Below, one piece after another: positions 27,245 through 37,500 of a stretch of DNA of 64,000 bases. Location: the NCBI GenBank assembly GCA_020634975.1, contig JACKAQ010000002.1, positions 434,001-498,000 of the forward strand. Reading direction: 5' to 3'. The position numbers were made by a program, and so were the translations under genes. The number at the start of each line of letters is the position of its first letter. The stretch's first letter is position 1. This DNA comes from JACKAQ01 sp020634975 [NCBI: Calditrichia bacterium]. GTDB lineage: Bacteria; Calditrichota; Calditrichia; RBG-13-44-9. Below the pieces are notes generated by a model. It searched no databases and was not told the DNA's origin. It worked only from the letters and a program-made list of their open reading frames with translations.

Positions 27245-29119
27245 TTATTTATTGTATGGATTTTGCTGCGCAAGTTCCAGAATTTTTCGTGCGGAATCGT
27301 ATTTGCGAATTTCCGCCTGAATGTCATCGACCAATTTGTGGTGCACATTTGTGAGGTTGTTGATCTCATCTTGATCGAGCCGGATGTTAAAGGTAACCTC
27401 CCGAAAAGCACTGCCTTTTTTGATCAACATATATTTGTAATCACCGGATATTACCCCTAAGCTTAGAAATATCTTATAGTTAGATACCTCGTTGTTGTTC
27501 AGCATAAAAATATAACGATTAGGATCAAACGGGTTTAGCAAGCTGTTGCCGAGAAAATTATTTCTGATTACTTCCGGTATTTTTGGCACTTTCAGCAAAT
27601 CAATAACGGTCGGAACCAGATCAACATTGGAAATATTAAGTTTAGTATTGGTACGCAGCGTTTCAATTTTTTCGCCATAATATTTTTGCAGCGCCTGTGG
27701 GATATATATCCAAAACGGGATACCGCTTTCTTCTTCGTAAAACGTTCGCAAATGTCCGAAATAGTTGTGCTCCCCAAATGCCTCGCCGTGATCAGATGTA
27801 AAAATGATAATCGTTTTATCCAGTAACTCCGATTCGAGCAATTGTTTGATAATTTCATCAAATTGATTGTCCAGAAATTGGATGGATTGATTATATCTAT
27901 CCAGCAACGACCCTGAAGGTTGTTGCGAAAAATAAGGATAATGGTTACAATTGGTGTGAACGACGCCCAAAAAAGGTTTTTTGTCGATACGTTGCATGCT
28001 TTTCTTAAATTCTCTGATCATTAATCGGTCGTCTGTTCCAATGTCGTGAACTCGTGGTGCGAAGCCAATTTCTTTGTTCCAGAAAATGTCAAGCGATGGT
28101 GTTTCGAAAAAAACATCAAAATTACGCCATGCAAAACTTTGGGCAGATACAAAAAAGGTTTGGTAGTTTAGTGATTTTGCATAGTCGAAAACCAATGGCG
28201 ATTGATGCAGGATATCTGAAGTTTGCACCGTAGAAACGCCTGTTAACATTGAAGTTAAGGACAACATTGTAGTTGTCGCATTTGCGTATGCGTTTTGAAA
28301 AATGAAAACTTCGTTTTCATGGGTTTTCAGAAAATTGCTCATGATTGGGGTAGTATCAACGGGATATCCAAAAGCATGCAGATTTTTGCGTCGCAAACTT
28401 TCATTGACGATGATCAGCACATTTGCGGGCACTTCGGCTTTCGATTGAGGGATTTCGATTCGGTTTGCTTTTTTTAATCCGCTGCCCGTTGTAGTGGTGT
28501 TGTGCCAATATTGATCCATCGCAATACTCGAAATTGCAGCAACAGAATTGACATCCGGGACTGAAGACTGATCAATTTGACGAACATTGATGAAAATGTA
28601 AGCCGAGCCAATGAGAAAAAAGAATAATGCCGCAAAAACACTGTATGACAGAAATTTTTTATCTCGATAACGCCCGATTTGCCAATACCAAATACCCGAT
28701 AACAGCGCGGTAGATATTGTCAGTACCAAAAAATGGGTAATTTTTAGAGTGCTGGTAAGAATTGCGTAAACGTCCGTCGGTTCTTCGAGGATATATTCCC
28801 AGGAATAAAAATTTGGCATTGCATTAAAATAATCAAAATAACCGTAACACAATATGAGAATGACAGTTTCAATCAAAAAGACGATAAATACGCCCGGAAA
28901 AGCCATTAGCCAATGGATGCGTTGCAGGCTGACGGTTAGCCATGCGAACAGCAACCAGAAAGAAAATGCTGTAAACAGGCTAATGAAATATGTCAGAAAA
29001 TCATCCAGTTGCCAATTTGAAATATCATCGCTTCGGATGATTGTATCTCCCAAAAATTGAATCGCAAGTAAAAACAGGACGATGTGGGGGATAAAAAGCT
29101 TGTATTTCAATTTATTCAA
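27245..29119 (-). CDS. EptA-like sulfatase-fold membrane transferase
   Basis: 624 residues. Five hydrophobic segments fill residues 1-180, then an alkaline-phosphatase/sulfatase domain. Landmarks are IVNESLRRKNLHAFGYPVDTTP with E240, ANATTTMLSLTSMLTG with T282-T284 as candidate nucleophiles, VVHTNCNHYPYF, and FTSDHGEAFGEH with D443 and H444. The spacing closely parallels phosphoethanolamine transferases of the EptA type, where these residues bind zinc and carry the phosphoethanolamine. Lipoteichoic acid synthase is a related alternative but unlikely in a Gram-negative. The acceptor may be lipid A or another surface glycolipid. Preceded by a 250-base AT-rich gap. Confidence 0.8.
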   Translation of the reverse strand: MNKLKYKLFIPHIVLFLLAIQFLGDTIIRSDDISNWQLDDFLTYFISLFTAFSFWLLFAWLTVSLQRIHWLMAFPGVFIVFLIETVILILCYGYFDYFNAMPNFYSWEYILEEPTDVYAILTSTLKITHFLVLTISTALLSGIWYWQIGRYRDKKFLSYSVFAALFFFLIGSAYIFINVRQIDQSSVPDVNSVAAISSIAMDQYWHNTTTTGSGLKKANRIEIPQSKAEVPANVLIIVNESLRRKNLHAFGYPVDTTPIMSNFLKTHENEVFIFQNAYANATTTMLSLTSMLTGVSTVQTSDILHQSPLVFDYAKSLNYQTFFVSAQSFAWRNFDVFFETPSLDIFWNKEIGFAPRVHDIGTDDRLMIREFKKSMQRIDKKPFLGVVHTNCNHYPYFSQQPSGSLLDRYNQSIQFLDNQFDEIIKQLLESELLDKTIIIFTSDHGEAFGEHNYFGHLRTFYEEESGIPFWIYIPQALQKYYGEKIETLRTNTKLNISNVDLVPTVIDLLKVPKIPEVIRNNFLGNSLLNPFDPNRYIFMLNNNEVSNYKIFLSLGVISGDYKYMLIKKGSAFREVTFNIRLDQDEINNLTNVHHKLVDDIQAEIRKYDSARKILELAQQNPYNK

Positions 29120-29302
29120 TGAAGTTAAGTTTCGTATTCGTGTATCTTAGCAAATCATTTAGAATTCAAACAAATAATCTAAACATTTCTTTGTTGAAAG
29201 CAAATGCAAAAAAACGAATCTCCAATACGCTATCATCGAAATCAAACTTTGATAACTAAATCGGAATTTCGGGAAACTAATCACAATAAATGATATTTAT
29301 GC

Positions 29303-29331
29303 TTGACAACCATATTCACGTATGTTATATT
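29303..29331 (+). promoter_or_regulatory. sigma70-type promoter before tRNA-Gln
   Basis: TTGACA at 29303-29308 and TATATT at 29326-29331 with a 17-base spacer. The expected start, near 29338, precedes the tRNA at 29371. It probably drives the tRNA and the following rplY, pth and pyrophosphatase genes, with the tRNA excised from the leader. Confidence 0.75.
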
Positions 29332-29370
29332 TTCGCCCGACTTTGAGATTGTTATTTCAGTTTTAGATAC

Positions 29371-29442
29371 TGGGGTGTAGCCAAGCGGTAAGGCAGCGGG
29401 TTTTGGTCCCGCCATTCCTAGGTTCGAGTCCTAGCACCCCAG
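29371..29442 (+). tRNA. tRNA-Gln (anticodon TTG)
   Basis: 72 bases fold as a cloverleaf. The acceptor TGGGGTG pairs with CACCCCA. The D arm is GCCAAGCGGTAAGGC, the anticodon stem GCGGG/CCCGC encloses loop TTTTGGT with anticodon TTG (29403-29405), and the T arm is CTAGG-TTCGAGT-CCTAG. The discriminator is G at 29442. CCA is not encoded. U1 and the TTG anticodon agree with glutamine. Confidence 0.96.
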
Positions 29443-29519
29443 CTATCATTTTGTAAGTATCAATATGCAATCCGGATATAGGGTTGCATTTTTTTAATCA
29501 GGTAGAAGGAGAACGAGTA

Positions 29520-30146
29520 ATGTCTGTTATTACCATCGAAGCTAAAAAACGTGAAGAGACAGGACGGCGCAACAATAAAAAGATGCGTAGTAATGGCGTA
29601 GTTCCGGGAGTTTTTTATCGCGCAGGTGAAGATGCTGTTTCGGTTGTATTTGATGAGAAAAACTTATCGCAATTTTTAAATCACGCACACGGTTTGGTTG
29701 ACCTCAAAGTGGAGGGCGAAAAGAGCCCGCTCAAATGCGTATTAAAAGAAGTGCAATATCATCCGGTGACAGAGCGAGTGCTTCATGTCGATTTTCTGGG
29801 TGTAAACATGTCGAAAACAATGCGTATTATGGTGCCGATAAACCTGAAAGGCGAGGCACGTGGTGTAAAACTTGGCGGTATGTTGCAGCAACCACTCCGT
29901 GAATTGTCTATTGAATGCTTCCCTGAACACCTTCCAGATCAAATCGAAATCGATATTACCAATCTTGCAATTGGTAAATCCATACAGGTAAAAGATTTAA
30001 ATTATGAAAATGTCCGGATTTTGAACGACCCCAGTGATGCAATCGCATTGGTAGAACTGACAAGAGGTGCACTTAGCCAGATGGATTCCGATTCTGAAAC
30101 AGCCGAAGCGGTTGAGTCAGAAGAATCCGATGAATCTGCCGAATAA
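29520..30146 (+). CDS. rplY: 50S ribosomal protein L25 (CTC form)
   Basis: 208 residues starting MSVITIEAKKREETGRRNNKKMR, after a strong AGAAGGAG ribosome site. An in-frame TTG at 29484 is rejected. The first 90 residues are the 5S rRNA-binding L25 domain and the rest is the CTC-type second domain (KTMRIMVPINLKGEARGVKLGGML). The tail is acidic and Ser/Glu-rich. L25 next to pth is a very common bacterial pairing. Confidence 0.95.
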   Translation: MSVITIEAKKREETGRRNNKKMRSNGVVPGVFYRAGEDAVSVVFDEKNLSQFLNHAHGLVDLKVEGEKSPLKCVLKEVQYHPVTERVLHVDFLGVNMSKTMRIMVPINLKGEARGVKLGGMLQQPLRELSIECFPEHLPDQIEIDITNLAIGKSIQVKDLNYENVRILNDPSDAIALVELTRGALSQMDSDSETAEAVESEESDESAE

Positions 30147-30186
30147 TTAATGATTTTGAAATTTTCGTTAAACCGGGCTAATTTAA

Positions 30187-30777
30187 GTGCATGTTATTAT
30201 TGGTTTAGGTAATCCGGGTGAAAAATATGAAAAAACCCGGCACAATGTCGGGTTTTTGGTTGTTGATCATATAAATAGCCGTTTCAATGGCAGTTTTTCA
30301 AAGGGCCGCGGCCCGTATCTTCAGTCAAAAATCTCCTTGGACTCAACCCCCGTTTTGCTCGTCAAGCCGACTACCTACATGAATTTAAGTGGGCAGGCGG
30401 TTCGTCATATCATTGAGTACTATAAAACTGACCTTGCCAACGAAATTTTAGTAGTCGTCGATGATTTTCATTTGCCGTTTGGAAGTATTCGTATCAAACC
30501 AAACGGGAGTGCAGGAGGTCAAAATGGGCTGAAGTCAATTATTCAAGTTACAAGTTCGAATCAGTTTCACCGCCTTAGATTCGGAATCGGAAGCAAACAT
30601 TCTATATTAAGCGGAGATATGAGCGGTTTTGTATTGTCTGCTTTCAATCGGTCGGAACGCGATCATCTTGCCGAAATGGTGGAATGGGCAGCTGATGCGA
30701 CTGTTTCTTTCGTTACATCGGGGCCGGAAGCAACAATGAATAAATATAATCGCAATTATCTGGAAGACTCAAACTAA
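30187..30777 (+). CDS. pth: peptidyl-tRNA hydrolase
   Basis: 196 residues from a GTG start, giving [23 protein letters not shown] with the catalytic-type H19 and N9. [22 protein letters not shown] and the loop [11 protein letters not shown] are present. The last is GGHNGL in many Pth proteins, so a Gln replaces the His here. It recycles peptidyl-tRNA released prematurely from ribosomes. It follows rplY by 40 bases and precedes the pyrophosphatase by 22. Confidence 0.95.
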   Translation: MHVIIGLGNPGEKYEKTRHNVGFLVVDHINSRFNGSFSKGRGPYLQSKISLDSTPVLLVKPTTYMNLSGQAVRHIIEYYKTDLANEILVVVDDFHLPFGSIRIKPNGSAGGQNGLKSIIQVTSSNQFHRLRFGIGSKHSILSGDMSGFVLSAFNRSERDHLAEMVEWAADATVSFVTSGPEATMNKYNRNYLEDSN

Positions 30778-30799
30778 TCAATTTAAGGAGGTCTGGAAA

Positions 30800-32962
30800 G
30801 TGAATCAGGGCCTATTGGTGTATTTGTCACTTGGAGCCGGGATTTTGGGGTTGTTGTACACTTTTTGGCGGTCAAGTTGGGTATCAAAACAGGATGTGGG
30901 AACTGATAAGATGCGCAAGATTGCATCTCACATCTCCGAAGGGGCAATGGCTTTTCTTAAAGCTGAATATCGTGTGCTCATTATTTTTGTGGTTGTTGTT
31001 GCTGTTCTCCTGGGCGTCAGTGCAGATGAACAGTCACACCCGTTAGTTGCTTTTTCCTTTGTTTTGGGCGCTTTTTGCTCTGCGATGGCCGGTTTCATTG
31101 GTATGAAAGTCGCAACTAAAGCCAATGTGCGTACAACCAACGCTGCCCGTAAAGGCTTGGGACCTGCACTCGAAATTGCTTTTGCCGGCGGTTCGGTTAT
31201 GGGCATGGGTGTTGTAGGTTTGGGTATTTTAGGACTTTCAGTATTGTTTTTGTTGTATAGCAACATGTTCGATTCCGTCCACAAAGTAATTACCGTTATT
31301 ACCGGATTTTCGTTTGGTGCATCCTCTATTGCATTGTTTGCACGTGTCGGCGGCGGTATTTACACCAAAGCAGCAGATGTTGGCGCTGACCTTGTTGGTA
31401 AGGTAGAAGCTGGAATTCCTGAGGATCACCCGCTTAACCCTGCAACCATTGCAGATAACGTTGGCGACAACGTTGGTGACGTAGCCGGGATGGGCGCAGA
31501 TTTGTTTGAATCTTATGTCGGTTCGATTATTGGAACGATGGTTTTAGGTGCAACCTTTATGGTAAGCTCCAGTTTTATGTCCGCGGATACGTACAATGGG
31601 CTTTCTGCTATCCTTTTACCGCTGGCGCTCGCCGCAACCGGCATCGTATTGTCGATAGTCGGTACATTTTTTGTTCGGGTAAAAGAAGGCGGAGATCCGC
31701 AAAAAGCATTGAATATGGGTGAGTTCGGATCATCCGCATTGATGGTTGTTGCCGCTTATTTTATCATAACCGGTATGTTGCCGGAAGCATGGGTGCATGA
31801 AGGCAAAGAATACACTTCTTTGGGTATTTTTATTGCAACAATTGTCGGTTTGATTGCAGGCATTCTCATTGGTGTCATCACGGAGTATTACACCGGAACC
31901 GGCAAAAAACCGGTTATTTCAATTGTTGAACAATCGTTGACCGGATACGCAACCAATATTATTGCCGGACTTGGTGTCGGGATGATTTCGACAGCGCTGC
32001 CAATTATTGTTCTTTCAACCTCAATTATTGCAGCTTTTCATTTTGGCGGATTATACGGCATCGCTATTGCGGCAGTCGGGATGCTTTCCAATACCGGTAT
32101 ACAGCTCGCTGTTGATGCATACGGTCCGATTTCGGATAATGCTGGCGGTATTGCCGAAATGTCCGAATTACCAAAAGAAGTTCGCGGTCGCACAGACAAA
32201 TTGGATGCAGTAGGTAACACAACAGCAGCCATTGGAAAAGGATTTGCGATCGGTTCCGCTGCGCTAACCGCATTGGCGTTGTTCAGCGCATTTATGACCA
32301 CCGCAAAAATCGATTCTATCGATATTTCCAAAGCAACGGTTATGGCTGGATTATTTCTCGGTGGTATGTTGCCGTTTCTGTTTTCCGCTATGGCAATGAA
32401 TGCCGTTGGACGTGCTGCTATGGCAATGATTGAAGAAGTTCGACGTCAGTTCAACTCCATCCCGCAATTAAAAGCGGCGTTAAATGTTATGCGGCAAAAT
32501 GATGGAAAAGATTTTAAAGATTGGTCAAAAGAAGACCAGAAAACATTTGAAGCAGCCGATGGTAAAGCCGAATACGGCAAATGCGTTGAGATTTCAACGG
32601 CATCTGCAATTAAGGAAATGGTGGCTCCCGGCTTGATGGCTGTCATCGTTCCTGTGGCCATCGGATTGGGCGGCGGCGCCGAAATGCTCGGTGGATTGCT
32701 GGCTGGTGTTACCGTTTCCGGTGTATTGATGGCAATTTTTCAATCCAACGCCGGAGGTGCATGGGATAACGCGAAAAAAATGTTTGAAGAGGGTGTGGAA
32801 ATCAAAGGGCAGAAGTATTTCAAAGGATCTGATCCGCACAAAGCCGCAGTTGTCGGCGATACGGTAGGCGATCCGTTCAAAGATACATCCGGCCCGTCGT
32901 TGAACATCCTCATCAAATTGATGAGCGTGGTAGCGTTGGTTATCGCGCCGTTCCTCGTTTAG
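30800..32962 (+). CDS. hppA: membrane-bound ion-pumping pyrophosphatase, K+-dependent type
   Basis: 720 residues and about 16 membrane segments; a GTG start follows the strong site AAGGAGG. It couples pyrophosphate hydrolysis to export of H+ and/or Na+. Substrate motifs include [24 protein letters not shown] and [22 protein letters not shown]. In [15 protein letters not shown]476 and G479 are the residues found in K+-dependent enzymes; K+-independent ones have Lys and Thr. The gate glutamate is E237, three after D234 (DLFE), the position found in Na+-pumping and related enzymes rather than the plant H+ form (DLFGSYAE). Ion choice cannot be settled from sequence. Confidence 0.94.
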   Translation: MNQGLLVYLSLGAGILGLLYTFWRSSWVSKQDVGTDKMRKIASHISEGAMAFLKAEYRVLIIFVVVVAVLLGVSADEQSHPLVAFSFVLGAFCSAMAGFIGMKVATKANVRTTNAARKGLGPALEIAFAGGSVMGMGVVGLGILGLSVLFLLYSNMFDSVHKVITVITGFSFGASSIALFARVGGGIYTKAADVGADLVGKVEAGIPEDHPLNPATIADNVGDNVGDVAGMGADLFESYVGSIIGTMVLGATFMVSSSFMSADTYNGLSAILLPLALAATGIVLSIVGTFFVRVKEGGDPQKALNMGEFGSSALMVVAAYFIITGMLPEAWVHEGKEYTSLGIFIATIVGLIAGILIGVITEYYTGTGKKPVISIVEQSLTGYATNIIAGLGVGMISTALPIIVLSTSIIAAFHFGGLYGIAIAAVGMLSNTGIQLAVDAYGPISDNAGGIAEMSELPKEVRGRTDKLDAVGNTTAAIGKGFAIGSAALTALALFSAFMTTAKIDSIDISKATVMAGLFLGGMLPFLFSAMAMNAVGRAAMAMIEEVRRQFNSIPQLKAALNVMRQNDGKDFKDWSKEDQKTFEAADGKAEYGKCVEISTASAIKEMVAPGLMAVIVPVAIGLGGGAEMLGGLLAGVTVSGVLMAIFQSNAGGAWDNAKKMFEEGVEIKGQKYFKGSDPHKAAVVGDTVGDPFKDTSGPSLNILIKLMSVVALVIAPFLV

Positions 32963-32983
32963 AAAAATAATATTTCTGTTTTG

Positions 32984-33021
32984 AACATGCGGCGAGTAAT
33001 GCTATATTCTCGCCGCATGTT
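32984..33021 (+). terminator. hairpin after the pyrophosphatase gene
   Basis: AACATGCGGCGAG (32984-32996) and CTCGCCGCATGTT (33009-33021) pair perfectly over 13 bases with a 12-base loop. The trailing tract TATTAAAT is weak, so it may terminate poorly or act in the rpsF leader. Confidence 0.6.
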
Positions 33022-33040
33022 TATTAAATAATCAATCCTG

Positions 33041-33064
33041 CTTCGCCCAAAACATGTGGCGAGG
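33041..33064 (+). promoter_or_regulatory. leader hairpin before rpsF
   Basis: CTTCGCC (33041-33047) pairs with GGCGAGG (33058-33064), one G-U pair, 23 bases before the start codon and just ahead of the ribosome site. It lies where S6:S18 autoregulatory leaders occur, but identity with that RNA family is not established. Confidence 0.35.
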
Positions 33065-33086
33065 CCATAAGACCAAAGGAGAAACA

Positions 33087-33623
33087 ATGGAAAACCGGTA
33101 TAGCACGATTTTTATCGTGGATGTGTCGCAGAATCCGGAAGAAGTTGAAACCGTAACCAGCCGTATCGTGCAATTGATCGAAGATCACGGTGGTGTTATT
33201 GTGCTCAACAATCCCTGGGGAAAGCGCCGTATGGCTTACCCGATCAACAATAAAAACAGCGGTTTTTATGTTGAAATTGAATTTACTGCCCAAAGCCGTT
33301 TGAATATCCCCCAAATTATCGAGAAAGAATATCGACTCAACGACCGGGTGATGCGTCACCTGACTTATGTTGTGACAAAAGAAGAATTGTTGCAGCGTGG
33401 CATCGATATTCGTCGTGCAAAAACCTCGTCAGGCGATTCTGATGATTTTCGTGGCGGAAGAGACGACGATAGACCCCGACGCTCCGGCCCGCGTTTTTCG
33501 AACAAAGATATCGAGCCCATTAAAAGAGCCGAGCCTGTGGTAGCCGAAAAGGCAGATACTGTCGTTGAAATGAACGATTCAAATGATGCAGACCAGAATG
33601 AAGTGGAGGTGAAAGATGAATAG
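33087..33623 (+). CDS. rpsF: 30S ribosomal protein S6
   Basis: Start at ATG 33087 (MENRYSTIFIVDVSQN), right after AAAGGAG; the in-frame ATG at 33054 is rejected. The first 105 residues are a complete S6 domain (GKRRMAYPINNKNSGFYVEIEF, then RLNDRVMRHLTYVV). A tail of about 70 residues follows: an RGG/Asp/Arg-rich stretch, then acidic. Typical S6 is 95-135 residues. Overlaps rpsR by eight bases. Confidence 0.95.
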   Translation: MENRYSTIFIVDVSQNPEEVETVTSRIVQLIEDHGGVIVLNNPWGKRRMAYPINNKNSGFYVEIEFTAQSRLNIPQIIEKEYRLNDRVMRHLTYVVTKEELLQRGIDIRRAKTSSGDSDDFRGGRDDDRPRRSGPRFSNKDIEPIKRAEPVVAEKADTVVEMNDSNDADQNEVEVKDE

Positions 33624-33891
33624 TGGCAGACAAAGAGCACGCACCGGTGGTAGATCCCGCGCCAACTCACGCCCGCGCAAAAAACGCGTTAGCCGTCTGA
33701 GTGAAAATGGTATTGTATTTGTCGATTTTCGCGATACCAAATTGTTGGTTCGCTATTTATCCGAACAAGGGAAAATCGTACCCCGCAGAACATCTGGTAA
33801 CAACGTCCAACAACAACGCCAATTGGCGATTGCCATCAAACGCGCACGGCATTTGGCTTTGCTGCCGTTTGTATCGGACATCCAACGCTAA
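33616..33891 (+). CDS. rpsR: 30S ribosomal protein S18
   Basis: 91 residues. The N-terminus is Arg-rich (RQRARTGGRSRANSRPRKKRVSR), and the S18 core has FVDFRDTKLLVRYLSEQGKIVPRRTSG and QQRQLAIAIKRARHLALLPFV. It binds 16S rRNA beside S6. The start ATG overlaps the rpsF end. Confidence 0.96.
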   Translation: MNSGRQRARTGGRSRANSRPRKKRVSRLSENGIVFVDFRDTKLLVRYLSEQGKIVPRRTSGNNVQQQRQLAIAIKRARHLALLPFVSDIQR

Positions 33892-33927
33892 ATCGACAAA
33901 AGACAAGAGTTTAAGAGGTATTTTAAC

Positions 33928-34371
33928 ATGAAAATAGTACTCAGACAAGATTTTGAAAGCCTTGGCAAAACCGGCGATGTTGTTGAAGTAAAGCCGGGTT
34001 ACGCCAGAAATTTTTTGGTGCCGCGCAAAATTGCACTTCCCGCAAAACCGAATTTTATCAAAATGGTTGAGGAAGAATCGCGCCAAAAACAATTGCGTCA
34101 GCGTAAAGATCGCAAAATTGCCGAAGAATTGGCAGCCAAATTGAACGAAGTTTCGCTCACAATTTCCGTAAATGTGGGTGAAGAAGATAAGATGTTCGGT
34201 TCAGTTACATCACAGGATATTGCCGCTGGTTTGGCTGAAAGCGGGCATGAAATTGATCGCCGTAAAATCCAATTGGATGAGCCGATCAAAGCATTGGGAA
34301 TTTATTCAGTGCCGATAAAACTGTACCCGGAAGTGGTTGCAAATGTCAAAGTGTGGGTCGTAAAAGAGTAG
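33928..34371 (+). CDS. rplI: 50S ribosomal protein L9
   Basis: 147 residues, the usual L9 length. The N-domain is MKIVLRQDFESLGKTGDVVEVKPGYARNFLVPRKIA, the long connecting helix is rich in Lys and Gln, and the C-domain has GEEDKMFGSVTSQDIA. Last gene of rpsF-rpsR-rplI, followed by a terminator. Confidence 0.97.
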   Translation: MKIVLRQDFESLGKTGDVVEVKPGYARNFLVPRKIALPAKPNFIKMVEEESRQKQLRQRKDRKIAEELAAKLNEVSLTISVNVGEEDKMFGSVTSQDIAAGLAESGHEIDRRKIQLDEPIKALGIYSVPIKLYPEVVANVKVWVVKE

Positions 34372-34425
34372 GCTTGCAGTTCGACAATTGTTCAAAGATG
34401 TTTACATTTAGAGAGATATATCCAT

Positions 34426-34455
34426 AAGCGTCCCGGTTTCGGGGCGCTTTTTTTT
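34426..34455 (+). terminator. intrinsic terminator after rplI
   Basis: AAGCGTCCCG (34426-34435) and CGGGGCGCTT (34440-34449) form a stem with one G-U pair and loop GTTT, followed by a run of T. Confidence 0.9.
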
Positions 34456-34544
34456 ATGCCAAAACCTGCAATAATTGAATTATCCGAAAAGTTTTCATAA
34501 TTTTCCCTGCAGATAAAATCAATGTTCATCGAAGAGAAATTCTA

Positions 34545-37500
34545 TTGCGACAATCGATCACACATTTTTGGCGATTTCATTTAGCTCTAATGTTCGGCGT
34601 TGCCGTCGCGACAGCAATTTTGTCCGGTGCGATGATTGTTGGAGATTCGGTCAGCGGAAGCCTGCGCAGCTTGTCGTTGGAACGTATTGGAAATATTGAT
34701 GTTGCGTTAATCAATAATCGTTTTTTTGATGAACAATTGGCGGATAGAATCGGCACATCTGTAAAAGCAATTGGAGAACAACCTCTCGCACCGGCAATTT
34801 TGGTCACCGGAAATGCCCGTAATAATCAAAACCAAGACATCGCTGCGAATGTCAATTTTGTTGGTGCCGATGCGCGATTTTTCTCACTTTTCCCCAAAAA
34901 TGAGGCTCAATCCCCACTCGATTCTTTATTGCGAAAAGCTGGTTCGAGCCGAATAATTTCTGTTGTGATTAACCAAACCCTCCGTCAAAATTTAAATGTG
35001 GATATTGGCGATCGGATTCAAATAGGTTTGCAGCAGCAAAGTGGCATTCACCGGGAATCGCTTTTTGGCGATAAAAATACCGAACAAGTCATCCAATCAC
35101 AGCGCGTTCGTGTTGTCGGTATTATCCCCGATGAGGGGATCGGGCGTTTCGGATTGAATGCAATGCAAACAACACAGGCAAACGCTTTTATTTCGCTGGC
35201 AGATTTGCAAACTATTTTGGTGCAACCCGGCAAAGTGAATGCTATGTTTGGCGGTGTTGAGAATGTGTCTGAAACAAAACAATTACTTGATTTAGCGTTA
35301 ACTGAACACCTTTCCCTTGCGGATTATGGCTTATCGATTTCCAACATTTCCGGCACTTTTGTGTTGCAAAGTGATGCTTTCGTTGTCAACGCAAACCTCG
35401 ATTCACTTGCCAGAAATACAGCCGCAAAAATGCGCGCAAAACATATGGCGGTTTACACATATCTCGCAAACGAGGTTAGAAATGACAGTCGAAAAATTCC
35501 ATATTCGACAATTGCCGCAATTGATGTTGCAGAATCCCGATATTTTGGCGGGCTAATCACCCAAACTGATGATACACTTCAACACATCCCCGAAAATACA
35601 ATTGTTCTGAATGAATGGGCAGCTGCCGATCTCGATCCGCAAATCGGCGATTCACTGGCGTTGAGCTATTTTATTACCGGAAATACAGCCAGCCTGGATA
35701 CAGGGGAAACACGACTGAAATATTACGGTGAAGTAAAAATTGCCGGATTGGGAGTAAAACCATATTTGACACCCGATTTCCCCGGGATAAACGATGCGCC
35801 AAGAATTGCAGAGTGGCGCCCGCCATTTCCGGTTGATCTGTCAACAGTTCGGACAAAAGACGAAAATTATTGGGAAAAATATCGTGCTTTACCCAAAGGC
35901 TTCGTTTCTTTAGAAACGGGCGAGCGACTATGGGCGAACCGTTTTGGCAAGCTTACGGCATTGTGGCTGCGGCCGGATATTGATGCAACAGGGAATTTCG
36001 AACGGGAATTCAGCAAAACATTGCTAAAAAATATCAAGCCGGAAACAGAAAATTTTGTTTTTCAAGATATTCAAAAACAACTGGTTACGGGTTCATCTGC
36101 GGCTACGGATTTTAACGGATTGTTCATTGGATTCAGCCTTTTTTTGATCATCTCCTCTGCATTGTTGATTGGATTGCTGTTTCGGTTGTTCGTTGAAAAC
36201 CGCAGCCGGGAAATCGGTGTTAGGCTGGCGATGGGATTTACACCTGCCAAAATTCAAAAAATTTTGGTAACCGAAACCATATGGAGCGCTGTTGGCGGCG
36301 GTGTTGTGGGTTGCGCACTTGGCGTTGGTTACGCCGCACTTATGATTTATGGATTAAAAACCATTTGGGCAAACGCCACTGGAACACAACTATTGTCCCT
36401 GCATGTTACTTCGCTCAGTTTTATTGTTGGCTTTTGCGGCGCAATTTTGGTCGCTGCAATTGCTATTTGGCGAACGTTGCGGAAAATCAGCCATCAGTCA
36501 CCGGTAACCCTTGTGAGCAACGGCATTTTTGATCGCAGTGCAAAAACGCCCCGGAGACAGCCTCAAAAAGCTACGACGGTCACCATTATTATCGCTCTTT
36601 CAATTATTGCCGGTGTATTTTTGGGGATTTTAGCGGACCCACGGCAACAGCCAATTTATTTTTTCATTACCGGCGTATTGATGCTTGCCGGTGGCGTTTA
36701 CTGGCTGAATATGGGTTTGCAAATTTGGCATCGAAAACGTCGTCAATCAGAACGGGCATTTTCGCTTATTGAGGTAGGTATTCGAAATAATTTGCGGCGG
36801 TCTGGCGGGAGCATGTTGAGCGTGGGATTGGTCGCCAGCGCCGTGTTTTTGATCGTGGCGGTCAGCGCTAACCGCAAGGATTATCAACAAGATACGGTTG
36901 AAAAAAAATCCGGGGTGGGTGGTTTTTCGCTAATCGCTGAATCGTCGCTGCCTGTATTCCTTTCGCTGCAAAACAATGCCGGACGGTTCGATTTGGGATT
37001 CTCAGACCGCGAATCGAAATTGTTGCAAAACAGCAATATTTTTTCGTTACGTTTGCTTCCCGGTGAGGATGCCAGTTGCCTCAATTTGTATAAACCGGAA
37101 AAACCGAGAGTTTTGGGTGTTCCGGCAAATTTCGTGTCACGAGGCGGATTTTCGTTTCAATCGTCCGAAATTGAATCGGAAAACCCGTGGGAATTACTCA
37201 ATCAACCGCTGGAAAACGGCATTATCCCGGCAATCGGCGATGCCAATTCGGTGCAATGGATTTTGCACTCCGGACTCGGACAGGATTATCAAATTACAAC
37301 TGTTTCGGGCAAAACTATCACGTTTCGATTTGTCGCTTTGCTGAACACCAGTATTTTTCAAAGCGAAATTTTGATCGCAGAACATTCTTTTCAAAAGTTA
37401 TTTCCCGAAATTGCCGGCTACCAATATTTTTTATTAAATCCCCCCATTGCAAAACGCGATTCTGTCAAACTTGCAATCGAATCTGCATTATCTGATTATG

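Noticed and set aside
33054-33086. Upstream ATG of rpsF
   Set aside because: The ribosome site AAAGGAG lies within this stretch and serves ATG 33087.
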